Source: Cutibacterium modestum (GTDB lineage: Bacteria > Actinomycetota > Actinomycetes > Propionibacteriales > Propionibacteriaceae). From it: DNA of 64,000 nt. Made by a program: the position numbers and the translations under genes. The notes beneath the pieces are model-generated. The model was not told the DNA's origin, did no database searches, and saw nothing but the letters and a program-made list of their open reading frames with translations. The stretch's first letter is position 1; each line of letters starts with the position of its first letter. The stretch covers positions 844,019 to 908,018 of the forward strand of contig NZ_BJEN01000001.1 in the NCBI RefSeq assembly GCF_008326345.1, in the 5' to 3' direction. This document shows, in pieces, positions 1 through 7,783 of this stretch.

Positions 1-2285
1 ATGATGAGGGATGCTGCCGAACACTTCTGCCCGGCGTTACCAAAAGCCGACTTGATGATGTCAGCTGCAGCCAAGTCATAATCAGCATTCTCAGTGACGA
101 TGATGGAGTTCTTGCCGCTGGTCTCAGCTAACACCGGCAGATCATGACGCCACGATCGGAACAGCTTGGCCGTCTCCCACGCGCCCGTGAGAATGACCCG
201 ATCAACCTCGGGATGGCTCACCAGATGCTTACCAACCTCGTTTTCCTCAACATCAACAAGCTGCAGGACGTTTTGCGGGATTCCAGCCTCCCATAGACAC
301 TCAGCGATAACGGCAGCACAATAGCGAGCCTGCGGGGCGGGCTTGAGCAGTACCGACGACCCTGCAGCCAAGGCTGCCAGGGTGGATCCAGCGGTAATAG
401 ACAGAGCGAAGTTCCACGGCGGGGTGACGACGGTCACCCGTGGCGGCACGAACTGGGCGCCGTCAACGGCCTCGAGTTCCTCGGCTCGGTCGGCATACCA
501 GGCAGCGAAGTCGATGGCCTCAGACACCTCGACGTCACCCTCGGCCAGGATCTTTCCTGTTTCAGCCCCGGCTACCGCCAATAAGTCACCACGTCGAGCG
601 GCGAGGGCATGTGTCACCGAACGTAATATGTCGGCGCGCGCGTTTCCACCACGTCTAGACCAGGACCGCTGAGCGTTAAGGGCGGTAGCAATGACAGAAT
701 CCACCTCGGCAACGGTCTCGAGGTGGTTGTCGGCCAGGGTGGACTTCCCCAACTGACAGTCCTTCATTTTTTCGACGACCTCATCAGCCCAGACACGGAT
801 ATTGGGTAGGGAGGGGTCGGAGTCTATGGACTGGATAAATCCGTTGGATAGATCCGGCACTCGATCAGGTTCTTGCTGACGACGAGGCTGCGGCACTTCA
901 CGACTGATCCCAGCCACAGCAGTGCGGAACCTTGCCTCTTCGCGGGCGAAAAGCCTGGAATCGTGGCCGAGTTGGAAGACTGCCGACATGAAGTTCTCGC
1001 TGGCGGCGTTTTCTTCCAGCCGACGCACCAGATAGCTAATCGCCACATCGAAGCGGGCCGGATCGACAACCGGCGTGTAGAGCAGTAGCCCACCAACGTC
1101 AGCTCGGATTCGTTCGGTCTGGTCAGGGGCCATGCCGAGCAGCATCTCAAACTCGACACGATTGCGGACTCCACGACGCTCAGCAAGCAGCTTCGTCAGT
1201 GCGATGTCGAAGAGATTATGACCAGCGACGCCGTACCGCACCGAGCGGGTACGTTCGGAGGTCAGTGCCCAGTCGAGGATCCTCTTGTAGTGGGTGTCAG
1301 TGGCAAGTTTGGACGGCCACGGGGTTTGCTGCCACCCGTGGACTTCGGCGTCGACTCTTTCCATCGCAAGATTGGCACCCTTGACCAACCGCACCTTGAT
1401 CCCCGCTCCACCGGCTGCAGTGCGACGGTCCGCCCACTCGACAAGACCCTGAAGAGCGGCAAGCGAATCGGGCAGGTAGGCCTGCAAGACGATGCCCGCC
1501 TCCAGATGACGCAGTTCGGGGCGGTCGAGGAGCCTCTGAAAGACCTCAATTGTCAGATCAAGGTCGTGGTACTCCTCCATGTCGAGATTGATGAACTTTG
1601 GTTCCGGGGAGGTTGCAGCCAGGTGGTACAGCGGCAGTAACTGCTCCACGACCTCGTCGACCGTGGCCTCATGGGCCCACAAATCAAGCTGGTTGACGAC
1701 GGCCGAAATCTTGATCGAGACGTAGTCGACGTCGTCGCGGGCTAGTAGAGCCATCGTCCCTTCGAGCCGGGAGGCCGCTTCGCGATCGCCCAGCACAGCT
1801 TCGCCCAGAAGGTTGAGGTTAAGCCTGACACCCGAGGTTCGCAATGCTTTAAGAGTGCGGGTCAGCTGTGCCGGTCGTGCATCGACGATGAGGTGACCCA
1901 CCAATTGCCGCAAGGCATTACGCGCGGCTGGGACGACGACGTCAGGAGCAATGGGTACTATCCGTCCGCCTGTCCGCACCGCCAGTTGGAGTGCGGGCGG
2001 TAGGAAGGAACAATCGGTTTTTGCCAGTTCGATGAGATTCGCCGCTGCGGTCCGGGGATCCTCCGGGCGGACAACCCGGTCAATAAAGGCCAAGGTGAAG
2101 GGCAGGCCAGCCGGGTGGGACAGCACGTCGGAGAGAAGCCCAGCAGCGATCTGGGCACGATCTATCCGTCGTTTCGTTGCACCATTGGTGTCTCGTAGCC
2201 AAGCGTGGACTTGGTCAACTGCCTCGTCAACCAGGTCAGCAGGGCGTGGGGATGGGGAGACCCACGTATCAGCGTCGATGCTCAT
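1..2285 (-). CDS. putA: Bifunctional proline dehydrogenase / delta-1-pyrroline-5-carboxylate dehydrogenase, C-terminus cut by window edge
   Basis: An uninterrupted minus-strand frame runs from the ATG at 2285 to the window edge, giving 761 visible residues. Residues about 100-420 form the FAD-dependent proline dehydrogenase part (segments such as SIKISAVVNQ, INLDMEEYHD, KVRLVKGAN). Residues about 470 onward are an aldehyde dehydrogenase with the TPPWNFAL nucleotide-binding stretch, the LAETSGKN glutamate segment and the catalytic cysteine (residue 755, in GQKCSAAS) seven codons from the edge. It oxidises proline to glutamate through P5C. The rest of the ALDH domain lies outside the window. 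It is divergent from the NCS1 permease, 90 bp away. The family is secure; the total length is unknown. Confidence 0.93.
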   Translation of the reverse strand, partial: MSIDADTWVSPSPRPADLVDEAVDQVHAWLRDTNGATKRRIDRAQIAAGLLSDVLSHPAGLPFTLAFIDRVVRPEDPRTAAANLIELAKTDCSFLPPALQLAVRTGGRIVPIAPDVVVPAARNALRQLVGHLIVDARPAQLTRTLKALRTSGVRLNLNLLGEAVLGDREAASRLEGTMALLARDDVDYVSIKISAVVNQLDLWAHEATVDEVVEQLLPLYHLAATSPEPKFINLDMEEYHDLDLTIEVFQRLLDRPELRHLEAGIVLQAYLPDSLAALQGLVEWADRRTAAGGAGIKVRLVKGANLAMERVDAEVHGWQQTPWPSKLATDTHYKRILDWALTSERTRSVRYGVAGHNLFDIALTKLLAERRGVRNRVEFEMLLGMAPDQTERIRADVGGLLLYTPVVDPARFDVAISYLVRRLEENAASENFMSAVFQLGHDSRLFAREEARFRTAVAGISREVPQPRRQQEPDRVPDLSNGFIQSIDSDPSLPNIRVWADEVVEKMKDCQLGKSTLADNHLETVAEVDSVIATALNAQRSWSRRGGNARADILRSVTHALAARRGDLLAVAGAETGKILAEGDVEVSEAIDFAAWYADRAEELEAVDGAQFVPPRVTVVTPPWNFALSITAGSTLAALAAGSSVLLKPAPQARYCAAVIAECLWEAGIPQNVLQLVDVEENEVGKHLVSHPEVDRVILTGAWETAKLFRSWRHDLPVLAETSGKNSIIVTENADYDLAAADIIKSAFGNAGQKCSAASLI

Positions 2286-2375
2286 GGCATGACTGTAACC
2301 CGGGCAGACGACAACGCACGGATTACAGCCCATCGGTGCAAGAATATCGCCGCGAATACTCCGAGAGGACAGCTC

Positions 2376-3839
2376 ATGACGCAGACCGCTACCGAGCCGA
2401 GCACGACGACGCGCACGGGCATCGAGACAACCGGGATCAAGATCGTCGAAGAATCACAGCGCACTGCCCAACCCCGGAACCTCTTCCTTCCCTGGTTCGC
2501 CTCTAACGTCTCCGTCTTCGGCATGAGCTATGGCGCCTTCATGCTCGGATTCGGAGTGTCCTTTTGGCAAGCAATGGCCGCGACCCTCGTCGGTGTCATC
2601 GTCTCCTTCGGGTTCTGCGGCATTATCGCTATCGCCGGTAAGCGTGGTTCCGCGCCAACGATGGTGTTGTCTCGGGCAGCTTTCGGCACCCAGGGCAACA
2701 AATTCCCCGGAATCATCTCCTGGATGACCTCAATTGGCTGGGAAACATCTCTGGCAATCACGGCTGTCTTGGCAACGACGACGATCTTCCACCGACTGGG
2801 GTGGAGCTCTGGGAACTCGGTCAAAATCTGCGCCACTATCGTCGTGGCTTTGATCATTGTCGGCGGCGCGGTGGCCGGTTATCACATCATCATGAAACTG
2901 CAGGCCGTTCTGACCTGGATTACGGGCGTCCTTACCGTGATCTACCTGGTGATGGCGGTCAGCCACATTGACTGGCACGCCGCAACCTCGTTGCCGTCGG
3001 CATCCTTCCCCGCATTCGTTGGCGCACTGACCCTCATCATGACTGGCACCGGATTGGGCTGGACAAATATCGCTGCCGACTGGTCGCGCTACCAGTCGCG
3101 CACGTCTCCCGGGCTCGCTATCGCGTTCTGGAATGTCTTTGGGGCTTCGTTGCCACTCGTTATCCTCATCACCTGCGGACTGCTGCTAGCTACTTCCTCG
3201 AAGAATCTTTCTGATGCCATCGGGACCGATCCTATTGGCGCGCTGGCAACGATTCTGCCGACATGGTTTCTCATCCCATTCTTGTTAGCTGCGATCCTCT
3301 CCCTGCTGGCTGGTGCCATCAACGGCATCTATTCCTCTGGGCTCACTTTGCTCACTCTGGGAATCCGAGTTCCACGCCCGGCAGCTTCTCTCATTGATGG
3401 GACGATTCTCACCACCGGGACCCTCTATGTGGTCTTCGTGGCTCCTAACTTCATCTCCCCCTTCCAGTCCTTCCTAGTGACGCTGGGTGTGCCACTCTCA
3501 GCGTGGACCGGCATCATGATGGCCGATATCACCTTGCGCCGCCGCCCCTATGACGAGGCTGACCTCTTTGACGGTTCTGGACGTTACGGTCGTTTCGACC
3601 TCACCTCGATCATCACCTTCGTCGTCGTGACCGGCATCGGGTGGGGTCTGGTGGTCAACACCTATGAGGGGGTCAGTTGGAACAACTGGCAGGGGTATCT
3701 CCTTGGACCCCTCGGCCTAGGTGGGCGTGGGGGTAATTGGGCCTACGCCAACCTTGGGGTGCTCGGGTCCCTCGTCCTCGGCTATGTCGTCACCCTCATC
3801 GTCCGGCGTGGCACAGTACGTCGCCAGGAGTCGCGATGA
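2376..3839 (+). CDS. NCS1-family nucleobase:cation symporter (cytosine/purine/uracil-type permease)
   Basis: This is a 487-residue, strongly hydrophobic protein with about 12 membrane segments. The segment FLPWFASNVSVFGMSYGAF and the following glycine-rich helix are typical of NCS1 permeases that import cytosine, purines, hydantoin or related compounds with H+ or Na+. I chose the ATG at 2376, preceded by GAGAGG, over upstream in-frame starts that would overlap the divergent putA gene. The stop overlaps the start of the next gene (ATGA), so the two are probably translated together. The substrate cannot be fixed from sequence; the hydrolase partner suggests an amide-containing or ring-opened nitrogen compound. 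Confidence 0.88.
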   Translation: MTQTATEPSTTTRTGIETTGIKIVEESQRTAQPRNLFLPWFASNVSVFGMSYGAFMLGFGVSFWQAMAATLVGVIVSFGFCGIIAIAGKRGSAPTMVLSRAAFGTQGNKFPGIISWMTSIGWETSLAITAVLATTTIFHRLGWSSGNSVKICATIVVALIIVGGAVAGYHIIMKLQAVLTWITGVLTVIYLVMAVSHIDWHAATSLPSASFPAFVGALTLIMTGTGLGWTNIAADWSRYQSRTSPGLAIAFWNVFGASLPLVILITCGLLLATSSKNLSDAIGTDPIGALATILPTWFLIPFLLAAILSLLAGAINGIYSSGLTLLTLGIRVPRPAASLIDGTILTTGTLYVVFVAPNFISPFQSFLVTLGVPLSAWTGIMMADITLRRRPYDEADLFDGSGRYGRFDLTSIITFVVVTGIGWGLVVNTYEGVSWNNWQGYLLGPLGLGGRGGNWAYANLGVLGSLVLGYVVTLIVRRGTVRRQESR

Positions 3840-4387
3840 GTGACACATGGCTTATCGTCATCGACCCCCAAGTAATATTCGCCTCCCCTACATCCTCATG
3901 GGGCTCCCCTGCCTTCCCGGACATCATCGAACCGATTAATCGCATGGTCGCTGCTTTTCGTGGCCGAACGATCGTGACGCGCTGGATTCCTGCGACTACT
4001 CACAGCGGGTCGTGGCGCGATTATTTCGACCGCTGGACCTTTGCAGATCGCCCCGCAGATGACCCGATATTTGACCTTGTCGACGAGGCTCAGACATGGG
4101 CGCAACGCCCGACGATCGACGTCACCACCTTCGGTAAATGGGGAACTCAACTGTCAGCAGTAACTGGCGAGCATCCACACCTCGTACTCACCGGGGTCTC
4201 GACCGACTGCTGCGTCATTACGACAGCTTTGGCCGCTGCCGACGCAGGGGCTTGGGTGAGAGTTGTGTCTGATGCCTGCGCCGGATCCGCACCGGATAGC
4301 CACGAAGCAGCTCTGACCGTCATGGATCTGTATTCCCTTCAGATCGACGTCGTCACCAGTTCCCAGGTCCTTGCGTCCGTCACCTGA
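3836..4387 (+). CDS. Isochorismatase-superfamily cysteine hydrolase
   Basis: This 183-residue protein has the catalytic triad pattern of the cysteine hydrolase superfamily (nicotinamidase, ureidoacrylate or N-carbamoylsarcosine amidohydrolases): Asp in VIDPQ near residue 9, Lys in TFGKWG near residue 102, and Cys in STDCCV near residue 125. It starts at an ATG that overlaps the permease stop by 4 bp, so it likely acts on something the permease brings in. No isochorismate-pathway genes are nearby, so siderophore function is unlikely. The exact substrate is unknown. Confidence 0.85.
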   Translation: MSDTWLIVIDPQVIFASPTSSWGSPAFPDIIEPINRMVAAFRGRTIVTRWIPATTHSGSWRDYFDRWTFADRPADDPIFDLVDEAQTWAQRPTIDVTTFGKWGTQLSAVTGEHPHLVLTGVSTDCCVITTALAAADAGAWVRVVSDACAGSAPDSHEAALTVMDLYSLQIDVVTSSQVLASVT

Positions 4388-4445
4388 GACTGAGGATCAC
4401 CTACTTCTTTGAACACCCTGCCTTGTATATGCTTATCTTCAAGAC

Positions 4446-4458
4446 GACAATGGTTATC
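4446..4458 (+). promoter_or_regulatory. Candidate metalloregulator dyad upstream of the metal ABC operon
   Basis: The 13-bp element GACAATGGTTATC has partly matching arms (GA-AA / TT-TC). It sits 28 bp before the znuA-like start, downstream of a possible -35 (TTGAAC, 4409-4414). It is AT-rich like Zur or MntR operators, but the match is weak and no regulator gene is adjacent. Confidence 0.25.
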
Positions 4459-4485
4459 ACTTGCGTACCGGAAAGGGAACACCAC

Positions 4486-5403
4486 ATGCATCGTCGTCTT
4501 CTGGCCATTGCAACTATCAGCGCCTGCACCCTCGCAATAGCAGGCTGCTCCGATTCCGGGCCAGACTCGGGATCCAGCTCGTCCGCTAGCTCTGACAAGG
4601 TTGACGTCGTAGCTTCGACCAACGTCTGGGGCTCGATTGCCCAAGCCATCGGCAGGGACAAGGTCAACGTTGATTCCATCATTGACAGCCCCGATCAGGA
4701 CCCGCACGACTACGAGGCCACCGCCAAGGACAAGCTCGCCTTCTCCAAGGCCAGGATCGTCATCGCCAACGGAGGTGGCTATGACGACTGGGCTACCAAA
4801 CTCGTCAAGAGCAGCGGTTCCAAGGCTGACTTCATTGACGCCGTCAAGACCTCCGGCCTCAAGAAGCCCGGCCAAAAGGAGTTCAACGAGCACGTCTTCT
4901 ACTCAATCGACAGCGCTCGCAAGGTGGCCAAGGTCGTTGAGTCTGACCTCGTCAAGGCCTCGCCGGATAATAAGTCCACCTTTGAAACGAACCTCAAGGA
5001 CTTCGAGTCCAAGCTCGACGGCCTCAAGACCCGCGCCATCAAGGTCGGGGAGAGACACCCGAACAGTACCGCTATCGCTACTGAGCCCGTGGTCGGTTAC
5101 CTGCTCGAGGACATGAAGATCAAGAACATCACTCCCGACGAGTTCGTTGAGCAGTCCGAAACTGAAGCCGGCCCGTCTACGAAGGTCGTCCACGAGACCA
5201 CCTCGCTGATCTCCGACAAGAAGGCCTCCATCCTTCTTGTTAATGGTCAAACGAGCGACGACGTCACCAAGATCCTGCAGAAGGCCGCCCAGAATGCCGG
5301 AATCCCGCAGACTGGCGTCTGGGAGACCTTCCCGAAAGGTGTCGACAATTATCCAGACTTCATCGGCAAGGCCATTGATTCCATCGACAAGGGCTTGGCC
5401 TGA
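4486..5403 (+). CDS. Zinc/manganese ABC transporter substrate-binding lipoprotein (cluster 9 family)
   Basis: This 305-residue protein starts at the ATG at 4486, preceded by GAAAGGGA. It opens with a lipoprotein signal peptide (lipobox LAIAGC, lipidated Cys21) and a Ser/Asp-rich linker. The body follows the ZnuA/MntA fold: VVASTNVWGSIAQAIG, then metal ligands in DPHDYEAT, NEHVFYS, and later Glu and Asp residues. It lacks the long His-rich loop of many zinc-specific ZnuA proteins, so zinc versus manganese cannot be settled. It is the first gene of a three-gene operon with its ATPase and permease. Confidence 0.9.
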   Translation: MHRRLLAIATISACTLAIAGCSDSGPDSGSSSSASSDKVDVVASTNVWGSIAQAIGRDKVNVDSIIDSPDQDPHDYEATAKDKLAFSKARIVIANGGGYDDWATKLVKSSGSKADFIDAVKTSGLKKPGQKEFNEHVFYSIDSARKVAKVVESDLVKASPDNKSTFETNLKDFESKLDGLKTRAIKVGERHPNSTAIATEPVVGYLLEDMKIKNITPDEFVEQSETEAGPSTKVVHETTSLISDKKASILLVNGQTSDDVTKILQKAAQNAGIPQTGVWETFPKGVDNYPDFIGKAIDSIDKGLA

Positions 5404-5407
5404 CCTC

Positions 5408-6265
5408 ATGGCATCACATCGTTCTGACACCACCGGGACAACGACGAGTGCCGAGCCTGCCAGACTCACCGGCGCCAAAGTCGCTTTCGGGGACCGGGTG
5501 CTGTGGTCTGGACTCAATCTCGTCGTCGAGCCCGGCGAGTTCATCGCCATTCTGGGCCCCAATGGGGTAGGTAAGACCACCCTGTTGCGGGTCCTATTGG
5601 GACAGACTCCGCTGACAGCCGGTACCGCTATGGTCGCCGGCCGGCCGGTACGCCGTGGCTCGACCCGCATCGGCTACATCCCGCAGCAACGATCCCTCGA
5701 GGCGACAGCTCCCATCCGTGGGCGCGATCTCGTCGGGATGGGAATCGACGGACACAAGTGGGGGTTCGGCTGGTTCAGTCGGTCGCGGCGGCGTCGTATC
5801 GACGAGGCCATCGCCTCAGTCGGAGCCACAGCCTTCGCCAATGCCCCATTGACGATGACATCAGGGGGTGAGCAGCAGAGATTGCGCATCGCCCAAGCAC
5901 TGGTCACCAATCCTCACCTATTGCTGTGCGACGAGCCGCTGTCCAGTCTCGACCTGCGCCATCAGCAGGAGGTCACCCGACTCATCGACAACGCACGCCG
6001 GACCCGCAATCTCGGGGTGCTCTTCGTCACCCACGAAATCAACCCCGTCCTGCCCTATGTCGACCGGGTAGTGTACGTCGCCGGAGGTAAGGTTCGCGTC
6101 GGCACCCCCGACGCGGTGCTGCGATCGGACGTCCTCAGCGAGCTGTACGGGTCGCATGTTGAGGTATTCCATCGCGGCGATCGCATCATTGTGCTCGCTA
6201 ACGAGGAGCGCTCACCCCACCTCCACGCCCCAGAAATCTCCAACGAGTCCGAGGAGATGGGCTGA
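5408..6265 (+). CDS. Metal ABC transporter ATP-binding protein
   Basis: This 285-residue ABC ATPase has Walker A GPNGVGKTT (residues 50-58), signature TSGGEQQR, Walker B LLLCDEPLSSLD and the H-loop VTHE. The ATG at 5408 lies 4 bp after the lipoprotein stop. An earlier in-frame start would lie inside that gene and is unlikely. The C-terminal extension (LYGSHVEVFH) is typical of zinc/manganese uptake ATPases. It energises the permease encoded next. Confidence 0.92.
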   Translation: MASHRSDTTGTTTSAEPARLTGAKVAFGDRVLWSGLNLVVEPGEFIAILGPNGVGKTTLLRVLLGQTPLTAGTAMVAGRPVRRGSTRIGYIPQQRSLEATAPIRGRDLVGMGIDGHKWGFGWFSRSRRRRIDEAIASVGATAFANAPLTMTSGGEQQRLRIAQALVTNPHLLLCDEPLSSLDLRHQQEVTRLIDNARRTRNLGVLFVTHEINPVLPYVDRVVYVAGGKVRVGTPDAVLRSDVLSELYGSHVEVFHRGDRIIVLANEERSPHLHAPEISNESEEMG

Positions 6266-6266
6266 C

Positions 6267-7121
6267 ATGGATTTCTCCACGATCATCAACTTCGACAGTT
6301 TCAGCCAGCTGGTGCCACTCGTCCACGGTTCAATCATCGCCGGGATCGTGCTCGGTATGCTCGCGGGCCTTATCGGGCCGATGATTCACGCCCGTGATCT
6401 TGCCTTTGCCATCCACGGCACCTCGGAACTCTCCTTCGCTGGTGCCGCCGTTGCCCTGTTCCTCGGGGCATCAGTAACTAAGGGCGCCGTCGTCGGTTCT
6501 TTGGTGGCGGCCCTCATTTTGGGCCTGCTGGGCGTCAAGGCAGCGGAACGCAACGCGTCCATTGGAATCATGCTGCCCTTTGGTATGGGAATTGGTGTGC
6601 TTTTCCTGAGCCTGTATAAAGGCAGATCGTCCAATAAATTCGGTCTGCTCACAGGGCAGATCGTCGCCGTGGACACGACGGAACTCGGCACCCTCGTGAC
6701 CGTCGCGATCATCGTCGCAGTGTGTCTGGGGATCATTTGGCGACCGTTGTTCTTTGCATCGGTCGACCCAGAGGCCGCCAGAGCACGCGGTGTACCGATG
6801 CGGTTTTTGTCCATCGTCTTCATGCTGCTACTTGGCTTGACAACCGCTATGGCAGTACAGCTCGTCGGTGCTTTGCTGGTACTGAGCCTGCTCATCACTC
6901 CCACGGCCGCTGCTGCCAAGGTCACGGCACACCCGTTGGCGATGTCGTTACTATCTGTCGTGTTCGCGACGGTTTCTGCTGTAGGAGGAATCTTGCTGTC
7001 CTTGGGACCGGGCCTGCCCATTAGCCCTTACGTGACGACGGTGAGCTTCCTCATCTACCTCGTGTGTCTAGGGCTGGGAGCTATTCGTCGGCACCGTGGC
7101 TGGAGCCGCCGGATCTTGTGA
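6267..7121 (+). CDS. Metal ABC transporter permease (ZnuB/MntB family)
   Basis: This 284-residue integral membrane protein has about 8-9 hydrophobic segments. Typical ABC-3 family stretches are present: LGMLAGLIGPMIHARDLAF near the N-terminus and LLVLSLLITPTAAAAKV in the C-terminal half. Its start lies just after the ATPase stop (1 bp gap). It completes the substrate-binding protein, ATPase and permease set and is followed by a strong hairpin that should end the transcript. Confidence 0.92.
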   Translation: MDFSTIINFDSFSQLVPLVHGSIIAGIVLGMLAGLIGPMIHARDLAFAIHGTSELSFAGAAVALFLGASVTKGAVVGSLVAALILGLLGVKAAERNASIGIMLPFGMGIGVLFLSLYKGRSSNKFGLLTGQIVAVDTTELGTLVTVAIIVAVCLGIIWRPLFFASVDPEAARARGVPMRFLSIVFMLLLGLTTAMAVQLVGALLVLSLLITPTAAAAKVTAHPLAMSLLSVVFATVSAVGGILLSLGPGLPISPYVTTVSFLIYLVCLGLGAIRRHRGWSRRIL

Positions 7122-7127
7122 TGCCCC

Positions 7128-7166
7128 ACGACGTCCTGTCGTAATCCCGTGTTGACAGGACGTTGT
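7128..7166 (+). terminator. Hairpin terminator after the metal ABC operon
   Basis: The arms ACGTCCTGTC (7131-7140) and GACAGGACGT (7154-7163) pair perfectly. The stem extends to 13 bp with one G-U pair at its base. It lies 6 bp after the permease stop. The U-tract is poor, so it may need Rho or be a weak intrinsic terminator. Confidence 0.6.
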
Positions 7167-7200
7167 CATCTCGACACCACCGTGTCGCCACCTGGCCCGA

Positions 7201-7753
7201 GGCCTTGCTTCTTCCGCTTGCGTCATCACTCTGTTCTGCACGTTAACGGTTGCCAACGCTGAACCCATCAACGCCTCGCATACTATCCTAGTATACACCG
7301 GATGACGCGCCAGGACTCCCCACAGAACCTAATGGCGTCAACATCACCGACAGCGGATTCGGGTTGGCCTTCACGCATCGCAATGGAGATCCTGACGACA
7401 TTTATTACGGTCTGACCGACCGCGGCCCGAACACAGATGCCGACGCCGGCAGCGTGAAGGCTGTCAAACGACTCAGATTCGGCATTAACGGCATCGTCAA
7501 AGGGTCCAAGAATCCCTTCCAGCTCGTCGAGAAGCACTTTGGCACTGACGAGTCCCGTCAAGACATCGGCGAGTCGATGAAGGTGCGCATGGATTCTGTA
7601 CCCAGCAGCGTGCATGGCGCCGGGTATCGCAAGGCCGAACTCTCCACCACTGATAGCACGGTCGATGCACACAACCTCGAGCCCGACACCAGTTACGCCG
7701 TGACGACTCCAGTTCCGTCAGCCAACCGACAGTTGCCTCATACCGGGGTTTGA
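7201..7753 (+). pseudogene. Decayed secreted LPXTG protein, remnant of an esterase-like-phytase family protein
   Basis: A signal-peptide-like stretch (about 7201-7304, hydrophobic then VANAEP) runs into a stop. The coding frame continues one base over from 7292 to the stop at 7751-7753. The continuing part contains DIYYGLTDRGPNTDADAG, a signature of the secreted esterase-like-phytase family. It ends QLPHTGV then stop, an LPXTG sorting motif with no following hydrophobic segment or basic tail. At about 150 residues it is far shorter than this family (usually over 300). So it carries a frameshift, an internal deletion and a truncated anchor. I found no convincing start codon or ribosome site. 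Confidence 0.55.
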
Positions 7754-7783
7754 ACAGTCAGCCGGATGACTATCGCTCTTTGC

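Noticed and set aside
2205..2375. Upstream extension of the NCS1 permease
   Set aside because: It would overlap the divergent putA start and adds residues unlike the family. ATG 2376 has a good ribosome site.
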